Shown here piece by piece: positions 1-5,223 of a stretch of DNA of 10,762 bases. The notes under the pieces were generated by a model. That model saw only the letters and a list, made by a program, of their open reading frames with translations. It was not told where the DNA came from and made no database searches. This DNA is from Acidobacteriota bacterium (GTDB lineage Bacteria > Acidobacteriota > HRBIN11). Position numbers and translations under genes: made by a program. Location of the stretch: positions 1 to 10,762 of the forward strand of contig JANXAA010000040.1 in the NCBI GenBank assembly GCA_025061865.1. Reading direction: 5' to 3'. The stretch's first letter is position 1. Every line of letters starts with the position of its first letter.

Positions 1-1
1 C

Positions 2-556
2 TTCCTGGAAGTCGCCGGTCTAGCTGTCGAGGTCCGGTCTGGCCTGGACCTGGACGTCCCCGAGCCCGAAGAATCTGGGACGACCTTCTTGGAAAACGCT
101 CGCCGAAAGGCCTTATACTACGCTCCCCTGCTCGGATGTCCGACCCTAGCCGACGACTCTGGCCTCGTCGTAGAGGCCCTGCACGGCTTCCCAGGCGTCC
201 ATAGTGCTCGGTGGGGCCGCGGTACGATGACCCAGACCGAAAAGAACGATTGGATCCTCGACCGACTCCGAGGCCTTCCCCCGGGTCAACGCCGGGCCTG
301 GTTCGTTTGCGCCCTGGCCTTTGCCGAGGCCGACCGCATCCTGTGGGAGACCGAGGTCCGCGTCGAGGGTCAAATCGCCGAAGCGCCCCGCGGCGAAGGC
401 GGATTTGGCTACGACCCCATCTTCCTGTATCCGCCCCTCGGAAAGACCTTTGCTGAGCTGACCGTCGAGGAGAAAAATGCTGTCAGCCACCGGGGCCGCG
501 CCCTGCGGGCCTGGTTGGAATTTTTGTTGGAACGGGGCCCAAGTGCTGGGCCTTAG
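2..556 (+). CDS. rdgB: RdgB/HAM1-family non-canonical purine NTP pyrophosphatase (5'-truncated)
   Basis: The family hydrolyses dITP, XTP and ITP to monophosphates plus pyrophosphate in the cytoplasm, cleaning the nucleotide pool. The frame is open from the first bases of the window, and the residues before the first in-frame TTG (position 89) already match the family (PEPEESGTTFLENARRKA), so TTG is not the start and the gene begins upstream. About 184 residues are visible against a usual 190-210; the N-terminal TGNxxK-type nucleotide motif is missing only because of the window edge. Visible signatures in order are LADDSGLVVEAL (metal-binding/catalytic Asp), PGVHSARW, GFGYDPIF and the C-terminal SHRGRAL. 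No downstream partner gene follows closely. The assignment is firm; the exact substrate preference is taken from the family. Confidence 0.95.
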   Translation, partial: FLEVAGLAVEVRSGLDLDVPEPEESGTTFLENARRKALYYAPLLGCPTLADDSGLVVEALHGFPGVHSARWGRGTMTQTEKNDWILDRLRGLPPGQRRAWFVCALAFAEADRILWETEVRVEGQIAEAPRGEGGFGYDPIFLYPPLGKTFAELTVEEKNAVSHRGRALRAWLEFLLERGPSAGP

Positions 557-975
557 GCGTCGGATGAGGAAAAGGAAAAGAAGCCGGGAAGAAGCAGTGA
601 GAAGCCTGGACCGTCACGAATCCCTCCCCAGCAGTGATTTCCTCAGAAGTGTCCACCCTCGGCCGGCCGGGCTCATAGGCTTCCAGGGCGAGCAAGCCCA
701 CCCACGACCCCGCCGGGTCACGATTAGCAGTATCCTGGATGCCTGACCCTTCTCAACCCCGCCAGCGTATCCTGTCGAGGGTCACGAGGGGAATTATCTC
801 TGGAATCTCTTCCAACTGTCACGGCTAATGAATGTATGACACTAAGCATACATCCCGAAAGTCTTTCCGGACGAAGGCTTTTCCATCAAGGCGAAGCAAA
901 GAGAGGCAGCTCCTGTCATCTGCCCTGCTGGCCCCCCATTTGACTCCCGAACTGCCGAATTCCCGAGTCCCACAT
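557..975. other. Gene-free stretch between rdgB and the zinc-ribbon gene
   Basis: No reading frame here has a family signature or a well-placed ribosome binding site. It lies between the 3' ends of two convergent genes. Two symmetric sites are visible. One is a perfect 7-base inverted repeat, ATGTATG at 832-838 and CATACAT at 847-853, with an 8-base spacer. The other is the short palindrome GAAAGTCTTTC just downstream, at about 857-867. No T-run follows either, so a standard intrinsic terminator for either gene cannot be named. The inverted repeat looks more like an operator or a small hairpin than a terminator. Confidence 0.5.
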
Positions 976-1311
976 CTACGACTCTAAGCCCATCAGGCGT
1001 CGGAAGAAGCCCCGCCGCTTTTGTTTCTGGAGCAGGAGCTTTTCCAACTCGCCCCGGTCAAAATAAATGCCCTCACAGAACATACAACGGTCTACCTCGA
1101 TACCTTCCAGGACGACGGCCTCCATGTCGTGACCGCACTTGGGACACTTCATCCAGTGAAGCTGACGAAGCCGCTCGAGCTCTTCTTGCTTGGCCTTCTG
1201 AAGCTCCTCTTGGAGCCGCTTCTGACGCTGTTGTCGGATCTTCTCCAAGAATTCCCGCTCGTGGCGGACAAACCATTCGTCTTCCCGCTCCTTGGCAATG
1301 TCCTTCGGCAT
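976..1311 (-). CDS. Small coiled-coil protein with C-terminal TFIIB-type zinc ribbon
   Basis: 111 residues. Residues about 18-52 are a charged helix rich in E, K, Q and R with leucines (a likely coiled coil). They lead into a zinc ribbon of the zf-TFIIB type: CPKC at 56-59, then CMFC at 76-79, followed by the typical EGIYFDRGELEKLL. The four cysteines are expected to bind one zinc ion. The tail is basic and aromatic (KRRGFFRRLMG). No enzyme motif, signal peptide or membrane span is seen. The start is well set by an AGGAGGTGA Shine-Dalgarno (1315-1323, minus strand) four bases ahead of ATG. It is transcribed away from glutamate dehydrogenase and may share its control region. The function of stand-alone bacterial zf-TFIIB proteins is generally unknown; nucleic-acid or protein binding is a guess. 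Confidence 0.88.
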   Translation of the reverse strand: MPKDIAKEREDEWFVRHEREFLEKIRQQRQKRLQEELQKAKQEELERLRQLHWMKCPKCGHDMEAVVLEGIEVDRCMFCEGIYFDRGELEKLLLQKQKRRGFFRRLMGLES

Positions 1312-1657
1312 CAGTCACCTCCTGGTCGGGCCTTCCTGCGCATTCTACCTGACGATCACGGCCTCGACAAATCCCCCTTCAGGGTCAGGCTTGATCTTTC
1401 TCGAATGAGTAGGTCGGGACGGGATCCCATCGACCCTGCCTCTGACGAGTAGAGTCGGGACTCTGGAGAAAACCACTCTGACGAGCGGGACAGGGAGATC
1501 TTCCAGGACCCCTCGAATCGGCCGACGGACCCATTTACCGAACGGCCCAACTCTCTGGCTTTTCCCGTCGGGTTATGCGACAATAGGAAGAGCCGGGAGG
1601 CCGGTCCCAGAGAGCCGGTGCCGACGCTGCTTCTTCTCCGGCGGGAGGGTGCCTCTA
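1312..1657. promoter_or_regulatory. Divergent control region between zinc-ribbon gene and gdhA, with palindrome
   Basis: The two flanking genes face away from each other, so both promoters should lie here. The clearest symmetric site is AGAGTC-GG-GACTCT at 1451-1464, with 6-base arms that match perfectly around a 2-base centre, the size of a dimeric repressor site. It sits between two copies of the direct repeat CTCTGACGAG (1440-1449 and 1476-1485), 36 bases apart start to start. Near-perfect Shine-Dalgarno sequences lie at both ends. I could not pick a convincing -35/-10 pair by eye. A 75-codon minus-strand frame inside (1356-1583) has a TTG start and no family match, and I do not call it a gene. 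Confidence 0.45.
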
Positions 1658-2890
1658 ATGTCGAGCCTCGAGTACGTCCAATCTTACGTCCGCCAGGCCG
1701 CCCAACGGCTGAACATCCCGGATCGCATCGTCCGCCTGCTGGTCAATCCAGACCGGACCGTCAAGGTCGAGGTCGCCTTCGAACGGGACAACGGCGAGGT
1801 CGAGACGCTGACGGGCTATCGGGTCCAACACAACAATGCTCGGGGTCCTTTTAAGGGGGGCCTGCGATATCACCCGACGGTCGACGAGAATGAGGTCGTC
1901 GCCTTGGCGGCCCTGATGACCTGGAAGACGGCCATCGTAAATGTCCCCTTCGGCGGCGGTAAGGGCGGCATCGCCTTCGACCCGGACCAGTATTCGCCCG
2001 CCGAGGTCGAGCGAGCGACCCGGAAGTTCATCAGTCGCATTCGGGAGTTCATCGGTCCTTACACGGACATCCCGGCGCCGGACGTAAACACAAACCCCCA
2101 GGTCATGGCCTGGGTCATGGACGAATACAGCAAGTACTATGGCTTTCAGCCGGCTGTCGTGACGGGTAAGCCCGTCGAGCTCCATGGCTCTGAGGGACGG
2201 CTCGACGCCACGGGCCGGGGCCTCCTATATGTGCTCCGAGCCTACCTGGAGAAGGTCGGGGGCGACCTGACCGGCCAGCGGGTCGCTATCCAGGGCTTCG
2301 GCAACGTGGGGAGCTTTACAGCCCTGCGCTTCTACGAGGCGGGGGCCCGGGTCGTCGCTGTCAGCGACGTCAGCGGGGGTCTCTACCGGGCCGACGGTTT
2401 GCCCGTCCCCCGACTTATCGACTGGGTCCAAAAACACCGTCTTTTAAAGGGATGCCCCGAGGGAGACCCCATTACCAATGAACGGCTCCTGACCCTGGAG
2501 TGTGACATCCTGGTCCCGGCCGCCTTGGGAAACGTCCTAACGAAGGACAACGCCGCCGACGTCCGGGCTCGCATCGTCCTGGAGGGAGCCAATGCCCCGA
2601 CGACGGCCGAGGCCGACGTCATCTTGCAACGCCGGGGCGTGACCGTCATCCCAGACATCCTGGCCAACGCCGGGGGCGTGACCGTGTCCTACTTCGAGTG
2701 GACGCAAAACCTTCAGCAGTTCCGATGGCCGACGGCCCGAGTCCATGCTGAGTTGGAATCGGTCATGCGGCAAGCTTTGCAGGACGTCTGGACGATGGCC
2801 GAACGGCTGAAGTGTGACCTCCGGATGGCCGCTTATGCCCTAGCCGTCGGCCGAGTCGCCCGGGCGACGGCCCTCCGAGGATTGCAGTGA
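1658..2890 (+). CDS. gdhA: Glutamate dehydrogenase (Glu/Leu/Phe/Val dehydrogenase family)
   Basis: Catalyses reversible oxidative deamination of glutamate to 2-oxoglutarate and ammonium in the cytoplasm, linking nitrogen assimilation to the TCA cycle. 410 residues, the usual length for the hexameric small GDH. Substrate and catalytic residues are present: K66 in GPFKGGLRYHP, K90 in MTWKTA, catalytic K102 in GGGKGG, D142 in PAPDVNT, and S344 in VSYFEW, the set expected for glutamate rather than leucine or phenylalanine. The Rossmann motif GFGNVG is at 213-218. D237 at the end of the second strand (AVSD) favours NAD, although this is not decisive. ATG at 1658 is chosen because GGGAGG (1643-1648) lies nine bases ahead; an in-frame GTG at 1649 directly abuts that ribosome site and is unlikely. 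It diverges from the zinc-ribbon gene and is followed by a structured repeat. Confidence 0.96.
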   Translation: MSSLEYVQSYVRQAAQRLNIPDRIVRLLVNPDRTVKVEVAFERDNGEVETLTGYRVQHNNARGPFKGGLRYHPTVDENEVVALAALMTWKTAIVNVPFGGGKGGIAFDPDQYSPAEVERATRKFISRIREFIGPYTDIPAPDVNTNPQVMAWVMDEYSKYYGFQPAVVTGKPVELHGSEGRLDATGRGLLYVLRAYLEKVGGDLTGQRVAIQGFGNVGSFTALRFYEAGARVVAVSDVSGGLYRADGLPVPRLIDWVQKHRLLKGCPEGDPITNERLLTLECDILVPAALGNVLTKDNAADVRARIVLEGANAPTTAEADVILQRRGVTVIPDILANAGGVTVSYFEWTQNLQQFRWPTARVHAELESVMRQALQDVWTMAERLKCDLRMAAYALAVGRVARATALRGLQ

Positions 2891-2906
2891 AGGAGGACCT
2901 TGGTCC

Positions 2907-3023
2907 CAGGTGCTAGGTCCCGAGAACCCGGGGCCCCTTTATACTTTGTCTCAAGACGAGGCATTCGGGTTGCCTCGCGGCCCGTCTGAGGGCTGCCGTC
3001 TTTTTCCCGGGACTTAGCACCTG
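2907..3023. repeat. Structured inverted-repeat element between gdhA and the CNB gene
   Basis: Two 18-base arms (2907-2924, beginning CAGGTGCTAGGTCCC, and 3006-3023, ending CTTAGCACCTG) are inverted copies matching at 16 of 18 positions. Nested inside is a perfect 7-base hairpin, CGAGGCA (2957-2963) and TGCCTCG (2971-2977), with a 7-base loop. Outer pieces AGACG and CGTCT can pair around it. The block starts a few bases after the gdhA stop. It could be a transcript-end structure for gdhA, a dispersed palindromic repeat, or a small mobile remnant. The GGTGCTAGGTCC wording resembles intergenic filler repeats seen in some environmental genomes, but copy number cannot be known from one window. Confidence 0.6.
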
Positions 3024-3048
3024 ACACCTCTTCCCCATCGAGGCGTCT

Positions 3049-3525
3049 ATGAATCCCAAGCCGTCGATCTCGGATCAAATCGAGAGTTTGTGGGCCCACG
3101 GCGAGGTCTGGACCTACGAAGCGGGCGCTGTCCTGATGACTGTGGGGGAAGCTTCGGACCGGGTCTTCCTCCTGATCGAGGGCCAGGTCGAGGTCTGGCT
3201 GGAAGGCGACAGGGAGCCCATCGCCGTCCGAGAGGCTCCGACCGCCCTGGGCGAGGTCGGATGGGTCCTGCAAGCGCCCCGGTCGGCGACGATCCGGGCT
3301 CGGACGCCGGTCAAGGCTCTCCACCTAGACGGCACCTGGCTCCGGCAAGCCTACCTCCAGGGCGACCCGACAGTCCTGCGGTTCGTGTGGTATCTCATGG
3401 AGAATATGGCCGAACGCCTCCACGAGATGAATCAGAAAGTCCGAGAACTCCATGCAAGTCCATCGAACCGCCAGCCTCGGGACATCGAACGCCTCCGGGC
3501 CGCCCTCCAGGAAGTCGTGGTCTGA
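3049..3525 (+). CDS. Stand-alone cyclic-nucleotide-binding (CNB/CAP-like) domain protein
   Basis: 158 residues, nearly all one CNB beta-roll domain: GEASDRVFLLIEGQVEVW at about 33-50, then the phosphate-binding cassette LGEVGWVLQAPRSATI at 67-82, then helices to about residue 135. In the cassette, E69 (ribose contact) and R78 (phosphate contact) of CAP/PKA-type domains are kept, so binding of cAMP or cGMP is plausible. After the domain there is only a short charged helix (about 143-155) and no helix-turn-helix, kinase, channel or transporter segment. It therefore is not a CRP-type transcription factor and probably acts through a partner. Start: ATG with CGAGG five bases upstream. No membrane span or signal peptide. 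Neighbours (gdhA before, a long gene-free region after) give no clear functional hint. The domain call is firm; the role is unknown. Confidence 0.85.
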   Translation: MNPKPSISDQIESLWAHGEVWTYEAGAVLMTVGEASDRVFLLIEGQVEVWLEGDREPIAVREAPTALGEVGWVLQAPRSATIRARTPVKALHLDGTWLRQAYLQGDPTVLRFVWYLMENMAERLHEMNQKVRELHASPSNRQPRDIERLRAALQEVVV

Positions 3526-3820
3526 GAATGGCGTAAGGTCGAGATGACGGGACGAAACGGCTCAGGACTCATGGGGGGGTAGTTTCTACCGGCTCATAAC
3601 TTATTGAGTCATGGCTCAGGGTCCGCCGCTATCAGCCCAATAGGCATACGACTTAGGAGCCATGGACTATCACGAATTTGGTCCGATAGGCTATTTTCAG
3701 TATACTACAAGGGTCTCTCCCGAAGAGTCCTTGCACCTCCCGGGACCTCGGGGTCGAACCGCTGATCGGTCTATCGAGAGATTATAGGATTATGGCCGGA
3801 AGCGCCTTCGTCGCAAACAC

Positions 3821-3852
3821 TTGACGGAAGTTCTAAGCAAGCTTAGTATACT
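3821..3852 (+). promoter_or_regulatory. Promoter-like sequence, candidate for the oxidase operon leader
   Basis: TTGACG at 3821-3826 matches the -35 consensus in five of six positions. Two -10 choices follow: TAGTAT (3844-3849) after a 17-base spacer, or TATACT (3847-3852) after 20 bases. The spot is also the palindrome TAGTATACTA, so it may instead be, or also be, a regulator site. A start near 3857-3860 would give coxB a leader of roughly 490 bases. A weaker relative, TTGGTC-17-TATACT, lies at 3678-3706. These are reads against the housekeeping consensus only. Confidence 0.4.
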
Positions 3853-3891
3853 ACCCTCTTCGTCAGCAGGGGTATAGAGCACGCGTTGTCG

Positions 3892-3931
3892 GGTAATAGA
3901 TTAATAGATTAGGTAATAGATTAATAGATTA
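3892..3931. repeat. Perfect 20-base tandem duplication, AT-rich
   Basis: GGTAATAGATTAATAGATTA occurs twice, head to tail and without a mismatch. Each unit itself holds two TAATAGAT copies, so four occur in 40 bases. In a GC-rich region this AT block stands out. It lies about 40 bases downstream of the promoter-like sequence at 3821. It could be a binding site array for a regulator or nucleoid protein, or a replication-slippage minisatellite. Confidence 0.8.
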
Positions 3932-4041
3932 GTCGTGACTGGTAAGGTTCCTCCCTACGCGGCTTTCCCTTATGTCGTTGACGGGAGACCTGGGATCGGA
4001 TGGGACATTATCCAGGCACTGGGTCAGGGGGAGGTCCGGTT

Positions 4042-4053
4042 CGTCTGCAGACG
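4042..4053. promoter_or_regulatory. Perfect 12-base palindrome CGTCTGCAGACG
   Basis: Fully self-complementary, with G-rich sequence on the left (GGGGG at 4027-4031) and CCCCC on the right (4054-4058), so the stem can be widened in a transcript across an internal loop. It lies about 300 bases ahead of coxB. It could be a dimeric regulator site or part of a folded leader. Confidence 0.35.
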
Positions 4054-4288
4054 CCCCCGTCGGGTTCCCTCGTTCCCGTAGCGAGAGAGGGGCTAAGGAT
4101 TGTCGGTCATAAGGCGGTTGTCATGAATCTGTAAGAGTTGTCGGGTCGGTCATGACGGTGTCTTCCCAGGGGCCTTCTCCATCATTTGGGAGGCACGGTT
4201 TTCAGGAGAGGAATGGAGTAAGGAAAGGGCGGATTTAGAAATAAAGGGGTGGCCTGAGGCTTCACGCCCATTGGCCCAAGAGATTGCT

Positions 4289-4312
4289 CGTTACGTCGTT
4301 ACGCCGTCACGG
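4289..4312. repeat. Three tandem 8-base CGTYACNN units ahead of coxB
   Basis: CGTTACGT, CGTTACGC and CGTCACGG follow one another directly, ending 24 bases before the coxB Shine-Dalgarno. The same kind of unit recurs as CGTCACCT-CGTCACGA at 7904-7919, just ahead of the second subunit III gene. This suggests either a shared regulatory site or a short dispersed repeat placed in front of genes. Confidence 0.5.
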
Positions 4313-4347
4313 CAGGGGGCGTGCCCGTGCCTTCCAGGAGGATAGGG

Positions 4348-5145
4348 ATGAGCCGTATTCAGGCGCTTTTATTCGCAGGCTTTACGGTACTCCTCGTCGT
4401 CGTGGCTGTCTGGGCTTTTCGCAAGCCTTGGCTCCCAGACCTGGCCGCCGACCGGTCGGCCCTCGATCACCGAATTTACGTGACGATGATAGTGACCGGG
4501 ATCGCCTTTGTCCTGACTCAGGGGCTCTTGGCGGTGTTCACCTGGCGGTTTCGGGCCCGGGAGGGTCAGACGGCCGCTTACTGGCATGACAACCCCCGCT
4601 TGGAATTCATATGGACGGCTGTGACGGCCGTTGTGCTGACGGTCCTGGTCTTAGGTGCCTTGCGGTTGTGGGCCCAGATTTACTCGCCGCCCCCCGCGGG
4701 GGCCCTCATCGTCGAAGTCACGGGTCAGCAGTTTGCTTGGAACATCCGGTATCCGGGTCCAGACGGTGTGTTCGGGCGGACGGACCCCCGCTTGATCACA
4801 GTCGACAACCCGCTGGGGATCGACGACCAGGACCCCCGGAGTGCCGATGATATATTTGTCGTGAATCAGTTGTACTTGCCCGTCGGACGGCCGGTTCAAC
4901 TACGGATTCGCTCGAGAGACGTGATCCATAGCCTCTTCCTACCGAACTTTCGGGTCAAGCAGGACGCCGTCCCGGGGATGACTATCGACATTTGGTTTAC
5001 GCCGACCCAAACAGGGACCTATGAGTTGGCTTGTGCCGAGCACTGCGGACTGGGTCACTATCGGATGAGGGGGTTCGTATTCGTCCAAACTCCTGAGGAG
5101 TTTGCGGAAACGTTGGCCAGCTTACCGCCTTGGCGAGGTGAATAA
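4348..5145 (+). CDS. coxB: Cytochrome c oxidase subunit II (CuA subunit)
   Basis: Accepts electrons from cytochrome c or a cupredoxin at the binuclear CuA centre and passes them to subunit I. 265 residues. Hydrophobic segments lie at about 5-23, 45-66 and 88-107, the last two forming the usual hairpin; the first may be an uncleaved signal or an extra span. The periplasmic cupredoxin domain carries all CuA ligands: H194 (DVIHS) and C229, E231, C233, H237 and M240 in CAEHCGLGHYRM. W131 in QQFAW is the expected electron-entry aromatic. No CxxCH follows, so the enzyme is aa3-type, not caa3 with a fused cytochrome c. ATG at 4348 is chosen over the in-frame GTG at 4321 because AGGAGG (4336-4341) lies six bases ahead. 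It heads the oxidase operon; coxA begins 78 bases downstream. Confidence 0.97.
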   Translation: MSRIQALLFAGFTVLLVVVAVWAFRKPWLPDLAADRSALDHRIYVTMIVTGIAFVLTQGLLAVFTWRFRAREGQTAAYWHDNPRLEFIWTAVTAVVLTVLVLGALRLWAQIYSPPPAGALIVEVTGQQFAWNIRYPGPDGVFGRTDPRLITVDNPLGIDDQDPRSADDIFVVNQLYLPVGRPVQLRIRSRDVIHSLFLPNFRVKQDAVPGMTIDIWFTPTQTGTYELACAEHCGLGHYRMRGFVFVQTPEEFAETLASLPPWRGE

Positions 5146-5223
5146 GAATCCTCAGGGTTCTTGGCAGTACCCTCGATCCTAACACCCACCCAATACCCAT
5201 TCCCTAAGGCCGGAGAGGCGACG

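Larger units (their letters stand above)
3526..4347. other. Long gene-free upstream region of the oxidase operon
   Basis: About 820 bases without a credible gene; frames reaching in from the coxB end are shadows. Besides the entries listed separately below, I see: a 5-base hairpin GGTAG-TTT-CTACC at 3578-3590; an 8-base inverted repeat CATGGCTC/GAGCCATG at 3610-3617 and 3657-3664; two copies of AGTATACTAC (3699-3708 and 3845-3854), the second inside the palindrome TAGTATACTA (3844-3853); two copies of GTCGGTCAT (4102-4110 and 4145-4153); and a hairpin-prone CCCTCG...CGAGAGAGGG stretch at about 4067-4091. The AT content is locally higher than in the genes. This fits a promoter plus a long leader for coxB, or one or more small RNAs. 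I found no tRNA, rRNA or known riboswitch pattern by eye. Confidence 0.55.

Noticed and set aside
477..746. 89-codon plus-strand frame overlapping the end of rdgB
   Set aside because: Starts inside rdgB in another frame, low-complexity basic content, no family match.
1356..1583. 75-codon minus-strand frame in the divergent region
   Set aside because: TTG start, no clear ribosome site, no domain, and it would fill the control region of two genes.
1655..2185. 176-codon minus-strand frame within gdhA
   Set aside because: Antisense shadow of strongly conserved GDH motifs; no ribosome site or recognisable domain.
3725..3770. tRNA T-arm-like GGTCGAACC
   Set aside because: The flanking stem does not pair over five bases and no other tRNA arms are in place on either strand.
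3892..3931. CRISPR-like or iteron array
   Set aside because: Only two 20-base units without spacers; no replication or Cas gene nearby.
4021..4095. Possible tRNA or SRP-like RNA because of GGTCCGGTTCG wording and hairpins
   Set aside because: No cloverleaf with acceptor and anticodon arms could be drawn on either strand, and no SRP GGAAG/GCAG core is present.
4348..5145. caa3-type oxidase with fused cytochrome c domain in subunit II
   Set aside because: Protein ends about 25 residues after the CuA motif and has no CxxCH.
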